64,000 nucleotides of DNA from Limnephilus marmoratus (taxonomy: Eukaryota; Arthropoda; Insecta; Trichoptera; Limnephilidae): contig OU862934.1 of NCBI GenBank assembly GCA_917880885.1, positions 29,248,734 through 29,312,733 on the forward strand. The letters are read 5' to 3'. Positions 31,326-41,859 of the stretch are shown piece after piece (positions within the stretch are counted from its first letter, which is position 1; the number at the start of each line of letters is the position of its first letter). The position numbers and the translations under genes were made by a program. The notes beneath the pieces were generated by a model, which had not been told where the DNA came from, did not search any database, and saw only the letters and a list, made by a program, of their open reading frames with translations.

Positions 31326-31478
31326 ATAAATAGTTCCAACAAAGGCGGGCTTTATACCCTTAGAGATTTAACAAATAATTAATTACGTTCGCGGCGTTCT
31401 CACCTCAAAAATTACGGTCACGAATTACTTGAACGTATAATGAAACGTGCACTCATCTGAAGGAAATACCTTTCTGCT

Positions 31479-31901
31479 GTGGTAGAAGCAATATATTTAT
31501 TCTCGTCTATCTATTTAATTATTAATGGTGCAAAATTAACTACGGAACTTAATATTGATAAATGTAAAATTTTGTACTTTTATAGCCCCAAAAAACTTGT
31601 TCAGTTTGATTATAAACTAAATAGTGTTTGTCTATCAACTGTCGCATTTATCAAGGACCTTGGGGTCACTCTAGTCTGCAAACTTTCTTTCCGTGATCAC
31701 ATTAATTACATCGTAAACCAATCACTTAAACTAATCGGCTTCATTCATGGAATTACCTCTAAATTTAAACACATAAGTTCATTTAAAACTCTTTGCTGTT
31801 CGCTGGTTCGCCCTCACCTTGAATACGCTAGTGTCATTTGGTCTCCTTTCTATGCTGTTCACATTTGTCACATCGAATCTGTACAACCTAACCTAACGTA
31901 A
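31479..31901 (+). pseudogene. LINE (family J) RT thumb fragment
   Basis: Open for ~140 codons: LNIDKCKILYF, FIKDLGVTLVCKLSFRDHIN, KTLCCSLVRPHLEYASVIWS, HICHIESVQ. These follow the YADD core in Jockey/CR1-type RTs (the F-K-x-L-G-V block and the LEYASVIWSP block). The catalytic core and endonuclease are missing. Confidence 0.8.
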
Positions 31902-32001
31902 AATGGGACAAAAATAATACAGACATCATTTAAAGACAATGAATATTGTTAAGAAATAGTTAAAAGAAATAATTCAGCGTAGTGGAAATACATTTTATCC
32001 T

Positions 32002-32062
32002 TGGGATATTATGTCGAGGGATATTTTGTCGGAGAATATTTTGTCTGGGATATTTTGTCGGG
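32002..32062 (+). repeat. Tandem ~15-bp repeat, four units
   Basis: Four imperfect units of GGGATATTTTGTCGG. Minisatellite-like; may be a MITE-end remnant. Confidence 0.6.
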
Positions 32063-32069
32063 TGATGAA

Positions 32070-32827
32070 AATGCGCATTACCTATTTAATCATTACATTA
32101 GAATGAGACCCTCAATAGTGGTATATCATATTATTTTATTATTGCTTCATTGGCAATCTTTGCAAATTATTACACAACGAGCAAAACTGGCATTTTCTCA
32201 ACTACAGTAATTAGTAAACGTTTATCCTCTTTTTGCACTTCTCGATTCCCTTCGATAATATTTCGTTTAGTTTTATTAGAACCAAACAAAAATATGTGTA
32301 ATGAAAAGACCGCCACGGGAGTGAAAAGAAAAGTTACGTGGTTCTATCCAATTAAGCTCTATTTACAAATATATACAGGAGAAGTTATGCTTTTTTCGCT
32401 CAATCGGGTAAATTATTTCTGCTTTCCTGGCATTTTTTTTCCTTTACGAAACTAAGTTTTTTGATACATTAAGTAGAAAAGTTAGAATCATCATTTTTAT
32501 TGACTTCTTTTGGAAAACATATTTGGCATTTTTTTCGGTATTATGAGTACATAATAGAAGAATTAATATTTAACCTGAATGAAGAGTGATAATAATGAAG
32601 TTGTTTTATTTTGCTAATCATCAGGTTATCATGCTGCAAGTGTGAGCATAAACACTTTCGTTAATTTTTATAAAAATAAAAATTCACGAAAAAAACGTCT
32701 TCTCAGAATCACGAAAAAAATATCTTGGAATATTAATCGATAATAACATCAAATGTAAAAGTCAAATAAACTCCACAGCAGACAGAAAAATGTTTTATAT
32801 ATTTCTTAGAGTTAGTCCATTAGACAT
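32070..32827. other. No gene seen
   Basis: Unassigned AT-rich DNA; the overlapping short plus frames are unlikely to be coding. Confidence 0.4.
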
Positions 32828-32975
32828 TCGACCGGTCAGTGATTGAGTGAGCATAGCGCTTGGGTCCCACCCGAGCGTCGTGTGTTCGATTCCTTGACTG
32901 GCTAAGTCCTCCATCACAACACAAGCAACATTCTCGGCTTTCTATGGTGGTAGTAGGAGATTTTAGAACAATTAG
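32828..32975 (+). mobile_element. tRNA-derived SINE, family 1 (copy 2)
   Basis: Head with CAGTGATTGAGTGAGCATAG (A-box region), GGTCCCACCCGAGCG and B box GTGTTCGATTCC, then GACTGGCTAAGTCC, ACACAAGCAACATTC and GGTGGTAGTAGGAGATTTTA. Same order as 4597-4750 (minus). Confidence 0.65.
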
Positions 32976-33950
32976 TCATAATAGACCTGATGTAATTTTA
33001 AATGTCAAAATTAAAAAAAATAACTTATATCATTGATGTCACTATTCCAAATACCTGTAATATTGAAAAATCTGTTTCTGAAAAAAATAAGAAAATATAC
33101 AGATTTGGGAAATGAGATTAAAAGAATTTGGCATTCTCAGACTATAAAAATATTACCATTTTTTATTTCGGCTCTCTTATTCAAACTTTAAGCATATTCG
33201 ATATGTCAAAGAATTTATAAATAAAAATGCTAAAATCAGTCATTTTAAATACGTGTAGGATTACGAAAGATGTTGTAAATATTTATATTGATTTATAGGT
33301 CCAATTAGGAGTTCTACCGAGCCGAACCCCCTGATATAAAAATATCTGGAGTCGGTGAATTATTTTCCCATTTGGTCTCTGGTAGATTGACATGTTGTTC
33401 TTGTATTATTTTGTATATATTATACTTATATAGTGCACTTGCATAGCGTGAATTGACTAGAAATTATATGATCATTTGCGGAATAGTGTGTGAAAGGGTT
33501 TAGTTTTTACCGTTGGGAATGTTTAACCTGGACATTAAATCTGAATGATAAAAAGTTAAGTTTTTGTAAGTAATTTAAAAATCATTTGGATATATGAAAT
33601 CACGTTTTCGACCGGTCTATAATAAATATCCGAGCAATAAATAATATCTCCAATCATCAATCGAATATCATAAAAAAGACTAAACAAAAAATAAGTTTTC
33701 GATTATGCAGATGAATGATTTTTGAATCCATCAAACCCGTCCGTTGGGATGAGTTTTGAATCCGTTTGCCGGATAAAACTGTGACAGTTTCAAATGGGGT
33801 TCGTAAGAGGGGCTTTGGGAAGAAATTCGCTGTTACTTGATCTATATTTCAGGCAATCATTTTTTGACATTTGTAAATATTGCCCGGTTCCAATAGTTTG
33901 ATCTTGGGATTTCAAACCGGTTTAACAATAAAATAATACAAATATTTGGC
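32976..33950. other. No gene seen
   Basis: Unassigned AT-rich DNA. Confidence 0.4.
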
Positions 33951-33954
33951 TAAT

Positions 33955-34018
33955 TTACGTAGCGCCGTTTTTGTGAAAAATCACCTCAAGGGCGCTGTAC
34001 AAATAAGTTAATTAATAA
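33955..34018 (-). repeat. Family F 3' end, short copy
   Basis: Reverse of TGTACAGCGCCCTTGAGG, GTGATTTTTCACAAAAACGG. Other copies: 38505-38920, 48745-48835, 53800-53965, 55555-55612. Confidence 0.6.
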
Positions 34019-34573
34019 AAGAATTAATTAACATTACTGGCTTATAACTAAGATTTACAATTATAACTAGTGACTTACATCTAAGTAGTAAGTAAGCTGG
34101 TGACTTATGTCTTATGACTAAGACATATAAATGCTGACCTAAAACTAGTGGCTTAATAATATACATACTATACAATAAGATTAGCGCCAGAACAAGTAAG
34201 AAATTTTAACAGAAATGCTTAAAGCAATTATTAAATATTAAAGTTTCGTAAAAGAAGTTTTTGTGAATAAAAAAATACGTAGAACAATGGAATCACCTTT
34301 GCAATAAGGCGACTTTACATTTTCCTTTGAACTATAAAGCCAGTTCCATTGCTGTTAAAGGCGACTTGCAAAAATACTTATTTTATTATTAGTGAAGTGT
34401 GTTCAACAACCTGTTTGAAATGACTGAACAGTTCTGTTTCGGTATTCTAAAGACTTGCTCTTTTATTAGCAGCTTATTTCACGATGTAATGCATTCAAAA
34501 TGATGTCATAATAAACCTCCAATGCACTGAAAGAACACGATGTTTTCTTGGAGACGTAAGACAAGGTCTGAAT
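34019..34573. other. No gene seen
   Basis: Short degenerate reiterations of CTAGTGACTTA and TAAGTAGTAAG near 34060-34160; otherwise nothing. Confidence 0.4.
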
Positions 34574-35260
34574 TTACACTTTTAAAAAAAAGCATAAATC
34601 GCTTAGCCTTAATATATTATGCATTAAAAAGTGATAGAACACACAACATTTATACTGATTAGTTTTAAGATGAAATATATCACTTAGATTAGAATATTTA
34701 TTTCCGGTACTGTGAAGTCTCGGAAACGGAGAATTTTGATAAGCTAGTGTCCTGGTGTTATTGAAGTAAAAGGGTAACAAATGTCGACACGATTTTAAGG
34801 GAACACGGATATTGATAAATTGAAGTAATTCAGGAAAGTCAATTTTGAAAAGCAGTATTTTATGTAATAGTATTAAATCAGTGCTTATTCTTCTTTTTGA
34901 AAGTTTCAATAGAGACATTTTATCCAGAAGGTAATTGTAATCAATGTTTAGTATAGGAATATGCAATTTATAGTTTATAAACCTTAGTAACTTCCGTTAT
35001 ATCTTTTCAATATTGTCTGAATGAATATTGAAAAATGGAGACCATAACGTAGAGTTATATTCAAGTTGGCATCTGACAACGGTTTTATATAACATAATAA
35101 ATGTGCCTAAATCATTTAAATCTTTTGCAGCTCTTAAAACAAAGAAAAGAGTCTTAAGGTAATGATAATATTATTAATACTACATACAAAGGTGAGTTTG
35201 TCGAATATAATGCCTAGATCCATAATTTCATTAACTAAATTAAATTTTCACCATTTTATG
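34574..35260 (-). pseudogene. LINE (family J) RT fragment (minus)
   Basis: On the minus strand, across frameshifts: NEIMDLGIIFDKLTF, RCQLEYNSTLWSPF, then from 34966 KLSKRRISTDLILLHKILLF, ELLQFINIRVPLKSCRHLLP, RLHSTGNKYSNL. Same C-terminal region as 12600-13033, so the two are relatives. No catalytic core. Confidence 0.75.
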
Positions 35261-35699
35261 AAAACTGAAAAATGAATGAACTGACATTTATTTATGTTTA
35301 ATGCTAGTTTGTTTGAAGTGTAATACAATCAATAATGTGGTTAATCTCTTTATATAGTTTAATGTCATCATGTTTCATGTAATATATAAAATAAAAGAAA
35401 AAACCCGGTTATTTTGTTGCCATCCCTGTCTTCGGAGGTAAAACAGTTTGTTGGAAGGCAGTTGGTTTCCCTTTGTATAATGAACTCGTACAACTAAAGT
35501 AGAGCATTAAAGCTGAGGACGTAAGAAATCCCGTTAGCGCCCACCCCCAATCCCCGCCCAGGTGCACTGCAATACACTGCAACACATTTGCAATACACAT
35601 GCACACACACACATTCAAGGAGTAGGGATGGCATGTGGAGAGTATCGATATTTAAATCGTTGTGGAAAACTTTCGAAATTATTAAACATTTCGGAAGTG
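35261..35699. other. No gene seen
   Basis: Contains a short (CA)n stretch near 35600. No motif. Confidence 0.4.
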
Positions 35700-35910
35700 A
35701 AAATTTATTTATAGTACCGTAGTGATTTGGATCTCGATGGAACGAAAAATAGCGACACTAAAAAGAGACAAACCCATACATCTATATGATTTAGCCTGTG
35801 AGAGAATGAAATAGAACAACCGTTCTCCTCTTTGTGTGGTGATTAATAGCATCCCCACTCTTACGTACTTTAGTTTTCTGAATGTTTTACTTCTACCGCG
35901 TGAACTGCAC
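35700..35910 (-). repeat. Satellite-like monomer S, single copy
   Basis: Reverse-oriented ~210-bp unit: AAAAATAGCGACACTAAAAA, CCTCTTTGTGTGGTG, CTTTAGTTTTCTGAATG. Directly followed by a SINE-L tail. Confidence 0.6.
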
Positions 35911-35924
35911 CCTTGTATAAATAT

Positions 35925-36030
35925 ATTTTTTACATTAACTTTACACGGGTGGCAAATATTTTCTTCGTGGCCTATATCGTCCTTGGGGATGCTGTGTGAA
36001 GCATTTTTTTTGTGGAAAGGAAGTGAAACT
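35925..36030 (-). repeat. SINE-L / LINE 3' tail fragment
   Basis: TTACATTAACTTTACACGGG ... GGCCTATATCGTCC ... GGGGATGCTGTGTGAAG is the shared 3' region on the minus strand, hairpin decayed. Confidence 0.5.
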
Positions 36031-36348
36031 AGGTGTAAATGAAATTTCATTAAAAATCTCCGGCAACTTTTTCGATGACTTTTTTTTCAAAATTTTTTTC
36101 TTCAAAGCCAAACAATTTTTTTTCTTCCGCACGTCGTCACTGGTCACTCAGCCGAGTAATGGTAGGAGATAGCACCTACCATTTTGTTATGTTATAGAAA
36201 AAAATTTAAAAAAAACATCAAAAATGTCACCGGAGACCAAAATTTCATTTACATTTTTTACTCTAAATAATGTCAAGAATCACTGGTTAAAGTAAGTCAA
36301 GTACATCCCTTAACACACGTACACTTTACATTGAAATTTCAAAGGAGA

Positions 36349-36896
36349 TGTAACAGACGTCTCTTGATGCACTTGCCAGATCTTGTTTGCTTGAAAAATT
36401 GCAGCTGGTCGCCGCACGTGTTCCTTTAAAATATTATTGTCAACCACCTGTTCAGAGAAGAGTAAACAACATGTACAGGTCGATTCTTGCGGAATGTTAC
36501 ATAAAAGACTGCACGTGTTATTTAAAACCAAGCACTTGCATTGACAAATTCTGCAATTTAAGAGGTAAACAGCAGGTGCACGGCCATCTGGAGTAATCAG
36601 GTCGATTCATGCAAGAAAACACTGCGCGTGTCCGAACCAATTTGTTATTCAAAACAAAATGCCTTTAGCAGACTAATATTAATACTGGACACCTGCTTCG
36701 AACACCTGGGAAAATCAAGATAAACAACAGGTGTACCCGCCCACCTGCAGAGATGAAAAATATGTTTACGTTTTTCTTCAAAACAGGTGTGCGCAGAATT
36801 TAGTATAAAAACCGTCTGAAAATAAATATTTCATTCATTACCCAAAAGGTCTTTGAGTTGTTATTTTATAAACTATCTCCCGAAATCGAAGTGACG
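36349..36896 (+). mobile_element. Probable LTR with clustered E-boxes
   Basis: Starts TGTAACAGACGTC. TATAAAA is at 36804-36810, AATAAA at 36821-36826. The inferred end, GAAGTGACG, is followed by ATTGGAGTCCAGCGCC, which looks like a tRNA primer-binding site just after an LTR. Seven CAGGTG/CACCTG boxes lie between 36445 and 36789, upstream of the TATA. No gag-pol follows, so it is a solo or truncated LTR; the ends are inferred without a target duplication. Confidence 0.5.
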
Positions 36897-37315
36897 ATTG
36901 GAGTCCAGCGCCCTATTGTTTATAGTATTTGTATGGAACAAATAAGTGGTCTCATACAGAAGATGTTGAGTTGAATTCATTCTAAGTTGTCCGGTCGACA
37001 ATGAAAAGTTGTGTAAAATTTCATCGGTTTCATTTATTTTCTAGATAAATTAGCTATCTTCACGATCAAAATAAGTCAAATTAAACTTTCTTGTAGATAA
37101 ATACAGTAGGTATTATGACTTGAAAAAATCATCACATCGAATTTGCAATGCAAATTTTCACAGATAAAAAAATTAATGTTTGCCACAGTTGTTTTACATT
37201 ATCTTATTATAAAAATAAAAGTTAAATAAATAAAAAATAATAATAGAATAATTTGTATAGTTAAAAGACCACCAAGAAATGAAAAAGTAATTAATGTTTG
37301 AAAGTGTACCTACTG
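36897..37315. other. No gene seen
   Basis: Unassigned. Confidence 0.4.
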
Positions 37316-37317
37316 TT

Positions 37318-37600
37318 CTTTTTTTTTTTTTTTTTTTTTTTTTACAGTGTACCGCACAAGAATCTCAACTGCTCCCGTCTGGAGCCAGTGAGACTATGGC
37401 ATCCCCAATTGGGGTATGTTGTGAGGCTAAAGATAGTGGGGAGGGGAAGGAGGTGGGGAAGAGGAAGGTTGGGAAGTACCTGGCTATTCAGATCTGGTCA
37501 CTAAACACGGCTAAAGCCATTTTCAAACAACGTTTCAATTCTGAATGGTGGTCTTACACCAGGGCGATACTAATAGTATCTTCCACTCTGGAACATGCCG
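37318..37600 (-). mobile_element. Family E repeat with poly-A tail (minus)
   Basis: A T run of about 24 at 37319-37343 is the poly-A tail of a minus-strand element; then TCTCAACTGCTCCCGTCTGG, CCCAATTGGGGTATGTTGTG and CTTACACCAGGGCGATA. Retrotransposed, probably SINE or LINE 3' end. Same family as 28196 and 43110. Confidence 0.6.
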
Positions 37601-37742
37601 CAAATATACTATATATTATTTTAAATTAATTAATTGTGAAATAACACAAATTAATCAAATAAAATTTATTTGCGCATGCCGGGTTCGAACCCGCGACCTC
37701 CGGAAGATGAGTCAATAGTCTTAGCCACTGGACTACGGAGGT
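37600..37742 (-). mobile_element. tRNA-like SINE head (minus)
   Basis: Minus strand: GACCTCCGTAGTCCAGTGGC, GACTATTGACTCATCTTCC, then GGTTCGAACCCGGC. A box TAGTCCAGTGGCTAAG, B box GGTTCGAACCC, 4-bp D stem (AGTC/GACT), but the anticodon stem and acceptor stem do not pair. It continues into an AT tail (GCGCAAATAAATTTTATTTG), so it is a SINE or tRNA pseudogene, not a working tRNA. Confidence 0.6.
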
Positions 37743-37862
37743 CGTAAAAGATCCATAATAAATAAATATGTCGTATCTGTATTATACCTATTTGAAATTC
37801 AAATAAATAATTTAGTTAATATAAAAAAAATGTGCATCTTATTTTTGTTGAAACTATTGTTA
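37743..37862. other. No gene seen
   Basis: AT-rich spacer. Confidence 0.4.
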
Positions 37863-38162
37863 ACAGGGGGGGGGGGGGTGACACTACACCCGACGGAAGG
37901 TGACACCCGATTGTTAAAAAATTACGAAGGATATTGTCGCAAAAAATTGATAACGGTTCTATTTATATTCGGAACGTCCCGAAACGAAGATAATTTTGTG
38001 CCTGACGGTCTTTTTATTGATGAAAAATCCTATTTCTGAAATGAAATTCTCTAGTCACCCCCCCCCCCCCCATGCTAGCTACGCCACTGAAGGGGGGCTT
38101 GACAATATTTTTTTTTGTTCGGGGAGGCTCGGCGAAATAAAGGTTGGGAAACCCTGCTCTAG
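37863..38162 (-). mobile_element. hAT-like MITE remnants
   Basis: Minus strand: CAGTGGCGTAGCTAGC (38087-38072) and, further out, CAGGGTTTCCCAACC (about 38155-38141). Both resemble known hAT ends. G/C runs at 37866-37878 and 38057-38070 lie inside. No paired TIR or target duplication found, so this is tentative. Confidence 0.35.
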
Positions 38163-38344
38163 AGGTTAGTACACGCATAAACCAAAGTTGTAATTTTTTT
38201 TAAAGTATTTCTACTAAAACCGGCCTGGTTTCGAAGTAATTAGTGAAATTAAAGTTTAAAATTTAACTGTCATTGTTTTTAAACAAAATTACAACATTTT
38301 TAATCGAAATTCCTTCAAAATGGGTTGGAATTATTAATTGAAGT

Positions 38345-38465
38345 GAAAACTTCTTTAGCACCGTTGTGATTTGAAACTTGATGAAACCGAAGCGAGCGAC
38401 ACTAAAAAGAGATATCTTCTGTGGGATTTGGTTTACGAGATAATGAGATAGCAGTAAAATATTTA
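38345..38465 (-). repeat. Satellite-like monomer S fragment
   Basis: AGCACCGTTGTGATTTGAAA ... GCGACACTAAAAAGAG: about half a monomer, reversed. Confidence 0.55.
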
Positions 38466-38504
38466 TTTATTTCAAGGGTTTTTGGTTCTAATATTATACG
38501 ATAA

Positions 38505-38920
38505 ATCCAGGGTCCCACGCAAGTCTGATTTGGTCTGGTGATGTAAAGCGCCTAACGATCCTTATCGGCCAGATATTGGATCATCGACAAGTTAGGATCG
38601 AATTTCACAAAAAAAAAATATTGTAGAATCAATATCCAATCTTCAAACCACTGAGGAACAGGCAAAGAAAATACAAAGCCATACGTTGTTTTTAATTGTT
38701 TCTCTAGCTTGTAGTTTTTTCAGATTTTAGAAATGTATAATAATTTTTTTTTTTAAATTTTTCGAAGAAAACTTCTTCTAAAAGGTTGTTACTTTGTGAT
38801 GTCATTATTTATTTAATAAAAAAATAAAAAAATGTATTATAAGTTTGTACAGCGCCCTTGAGGTGATTTTTCACAAAAACGGCGTTATATAAAACATCCA
38901 AGTATTATTATTATTATTAA
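38505..38920 (+). repeat. Family F LINE-like 3' end, longest copy
   Basis: Includes GGTCCCACGCAAGTCTG, TCAATATCCAATCTTCAAAC, GTTTTTAATTGTTTCTCTAG and ends ACAGCGCCCTTGAGGTGATT ... ACATCCAAGTATTATTATTA. The (ATT)n end is like a retroposon tail. A mirror of the first part is at 41860-42000. Confidence 0.6.
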
Positions 38921-38954
38921 AAGAAAGCGACATCATCCTTCACATTGATAAAAA

Positions 38955-39045
38955 AAATCAGAGTGTGCAATTCACACGTGGTAGAAGTGAAACCTTCAGA
39001 AAACTAAAGAAGAAAAAGAGTGGTGGGGAGGCTACGAAGACCGCA
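38955..39045 (+). repeat. Satellite-like monomer S fragment
   Basis: GTGTGCAATTCACACGTGGT ... GTGAAACCTTCAGAAAACTA, the start of a monomer. Confidence 0.55.
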
Positions 39046-39299
39046 CCAATAATAATAATAACGTAATATTTGTATAAAGCAGTTTTGTGTTATTTCACTA
39101 CAAATCCGCTTAACCATAATAAACTTAAATGTTATCCTATAGTGTTCCTCACGAGTCCTTACAAAATGTTGATCAAATAATATGAAACAAAGAATATACG
39201 GTGTACACAAAACAATGCCAAGAGAACCACATTAACAATAACATTGCTGTTTTGGCACATGTGGCTGGCACAGATAATGATAAACAAAATCTCAACAAT

Positions 39300-39585
39300 T
39301 AGGAGACTTGAAAAGTGAGCTCATAATCAAAGCGGCCAATGCGGTAAGGTCTCATTCTACCTCATTCTCTAGCAGGCTAAATCCTAAATTATCTTCTAAG
39401 CACCTCCCCTTTCCACCTCTCTCCTCCCCCACTACTTCCATTTCTACTAATTTTAGTACATTATATGTCCTGACGAAGAGAACATCGTTCTTGAAACATG
39501 TTGACTTTTAAATAAAGTTTAGTGTGGTAAAAACAGTGTTTTTAATTATTTCATTAAATCCTAAATATTTGTGTTCGTCTCTTTT
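39300..39585 (+). repeat. Hammerhead-bearing repeat tail, type 2 (copy 2)
   Basis: The 67-codon frame here is C/T-rich and ends in the hammerhead segment. The motif and the downstream TTTTAAATAAAG ... TTCATTAAAT match 26311-26400. Confidence 0.55.
39467..39505 (+). ncRNA. Minimal hammerhead ribozyme-like motif, type 2
   Basis: GTC, CTGACGA, stem II AGAAC-ATC-GTTCT, GAAA, palindromic ACATGT, T (giving GTT as the NUH triplet), GAC pairing with GTC. A separate copy from 26311. Confidence 0.6.
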
Positions 39586-39720
39586 TAGTGTCATTCCCGT
39601 TTCATCGTGTTTCAAATCACAAAGGTACTAAATATGTTGACTTAAAAAAAATGCATCGTGGTCTTCCCACTGTTGTGCACTTTAATTTTCTGAAGGTTAC
39701 ACATCTACCGCGTGTGAATT
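39570..39720. repeat. Two opposed S monomer fragments
   Basis: TCTCTTTTTAGTGTCATTCC (plus orientation end of monomer) then AATTTTCTGAAGGTTACACA (minus orientation start) 80 bp later. Confidence 0.5.
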
Positions 39721-40148
39721 GCTACCCTGATTTAAAAAAAAAATGTTTCGAAAAGTTAAATCGTCCCAGCATTACCATCCCTAGTGCAATAATACCTAAC
39801 ATTGTGCACAATACATCCCCTTTGCATTCAGCATTGGACTCATTACGGAGTCGATTTGTGCTTGCAATTATTTTAATATACTGAAACACATTACGCTGTT
39901 CTGTTCTGTTGCTGTATTCTGTGCTGTTTCCTCGATATGAGCGTTGACTGGGAGCAGATGGAATAAAGGAAATAATAGAGAGAAGTAGGAATAGTCATCT
40001 GGAAGCGACGTGCTTTAGAGTTCAATTATTTCAATGAGAAATCACAAGTATTCACGCCCGCGCCATGTGAGAAAAATTATGGCTATTGAATAAATTTCTG
40101 ATTTTACTGTTTTTTAATAAGAAAAAACAATTGCTTGTGCGTATTCCC
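39721..40148. other. No gene seen
   Basis: Unassigned. Confidence 0.4.
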
Positions 40149-40187
40149 AGACGAGAGCAGCTGGGACTCTTGTGAGGTATTGTAACG
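40149..40187 (+). repeat. Family E fragment
   Basis: CAGACGAGAGCAGCTGGGAC and TCTTGTGAGGTATT match the 3' end of family E at 28290-28320. Confidence 0.5.
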
Positions 40188-40539
40188 TAATTATTTTCAT
40201 GGTTCTTATTCAGTCAGTACTTGCTCAAAATGAGTACCTATTATTAATTTCGGCTGCCGTTGGAACGATTGAAAACAAATTCAAATTGCCTGGACGGTGG
40301 CTCGATTGTTTTGAAAAAAGAAAAAACTGTTGTAAGGGGACGTGATGACATAATAATGAATTTGTCGGAAGTTTGATTTGTAAGGAGTTTTTATACTCGT
40401 AAATGATTGTGTAAATTTGCAATATTACGCGACTACACCTTCAAATTAGTGCTGTGAAGAAATATTGCTTGACGCTCGTAATTTCGCGGCAAACAACCCA
40501 CCGATAAATAGCCATTGGGATTTACTGATCACAGCTTGA
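40188..40539. other. No gene seen
   Basis: The 65-codon minus frame has no recognisable features. Confidence 0.4.
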
Positions 40540-40881
40540 TACATTGATGTTTTGGTCGGGCGTGTTTACAGCCACGTACAATCCAATATCACCGAGGACA
40601 ACTTTGATGAAGATTGCAGGCGCTTCTTAAATGACATCAACAATCTAGAACTGCGGGTTATATCCTTTCAATACTCAAAGATGGCCATTGGACGCATTGT
40701 GATTAGCGGGCTTTTGTGGATGGACTGGAATCTTGGATGCTTCACGGTGTCATGGGCTTGCGAAGCGGCAGCTCTGGGGCTCTTCTCCAGCTATCTGGAG
40801 CCCTTGTCGCTGAGGTTAGAAGAGGTGCGCCATTTTAACTATGGCAAGCTACGAATGATCATTTGGAGTGGATTCTACTAA
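40540..40881 (+). CDS. Unidentified coding-like ORF, possible exon
   Basis: An open frame of ~112 codons from a TGA at 40537 to TAA at 40879. It has more balanced base use and plausible codons compared with its AT-rich neighbours. Sequence features: acidic start (TEDNFDEDCRRF), two hydrophobic stretches around KMAIGRIVISGLLWMDW and WACEAAALGLFSS, no signal peptide. There is no ATG at the start; TTTACAG (about 40565) could be a splice acceptor. SGLLWMDWNL weakly resembles the G-F-F-x-L-D block near the end of insect gustatory receptors, but one short motif is not enough. I do not recognise it. It could be a receptor exon, a pseudogene or chance. Confidence 0.3.
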   Translation, partial: YIDVLVGRVYSHVQSNITEDNFDEDCRRFLNDINNLELRVISFQYSKMAIGRIVISGLLWMDWNLGCFTVSWACEAAALGLFSSYLEPLSLRLEEVRHFNYGKLRMIIWSGFY

Positions 40882-40891
40882 AATAACTGAA

Positions 40892-40920
40892 TTATCTCTC
40901 TCTCCCTCTCTCTCTCTCTA
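40892..40920 (+). repeat. (CT)n microsatellite
   Basis: TCTCTCTCCCTCTCTCTCTC just downstream of the unidentified ORF. Confidence 0.85.
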
Positions 40921-41132
40921 CATTTTTTTGAGTTTACAAAGGTATTTATGTAGATTATGTTTTTGCTTGTCAATAATAACAAGTACATTTTGTTTAATGT
41001 GAGTTCTTTTATTTACATCAGATAGCAGCTTTCTTTTTATCCCACGCAGGACCCTGAGATGATGATGAGAGCTCATGCAAACGGAATTTCTCTGCTAACT
41101 GAGAAAGGTACGTGTCAGTATTCACATAAACA

Positions 41133-41668
41133 AATTGAGTGTTTAATTCATAAGTGGTAAAAGTGAAACCTTTAGAAAACTAAAGTAGACAAAAGTGGGG
41201 AGGTTACGCAGCACCGCACGAAGAGGACACCGATTATTCCATCTCATCATCTCGCAGGCTAAACCCTATAGATTATAGATGAATGTTTTTGTCTATTTTT
41301 AGTGTCGCTTTTTCGTTTCATTGAGTTTCAATTCATAACGCTGCTAAAGAAGTTTTCACTTCAATAATAAATTGGAGTGTGTAATTCACAAGCGATATAA
41401 GTGAAACCTTCAGAAAACTAAAGTAGACACTATTGGGGAGGTAACGAAGTACCGCACAAAGAGGAGCCGATTATTCCATCTCATTCTCTCGCAGGCTAAA
41501 CCCTAGATATAGATGAATGTTTTTGTATATTTTTAGTGTCGCTTTTTCGTTTCATTGAGTTTCAAATCACAACAGTGCTTAAGATGTTTTCACTTCAAAA
41601 ATAAATCAGAGTGTGTAATCATAAGCGGTAAAAGTGAAACCTTCAGAAAACTAAAGTAGACATGAATG
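41133..41668 (+). repeat. Tandem array of monomer S (2.3 units)
   Basis: Anchoring on GTGAAACCTT, units start near 41164, 41403 and 41636, a period of ~235 bp. Units share GTGAAACCTTCAGAAAACTA, CCGATTATTCCATCTCAT, CAGGCTAAACCCTA and TTTTTAGTGTCGCTTTTTCG. At least seven further whole or partial monomers are scattered from 29.9 to 44.4 kb. Confidence 0.85.
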
Positions 41669-41859
41669 AGGAGACTGAAGCACTTTTTAACAATGTGAAG
41701 GATGATTTTTTTTCCATATTTCTGTCGTCGAATTCCAGTGCATTTGGTCATTTTTCTATACATTTGGTCATCTTATTAGTATTTGTGTTTTCGTAATCGG
41801 AGTCAATGGATGTGGCTTTATTTTGTGTTTTTTTGCCAGTTTCAGTTTGGAATGGTTTG

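Noticed and set aside
32615..32640. CTGATGA on the minus strand
   Set aside because: Flanking sequence has no stems of a hammerhead.
37677..37742. Functional tRNA gene
   Set aside because: A and B boxes are good, but the acceptor and anticodon stems do not pair; best read as a SINE head.
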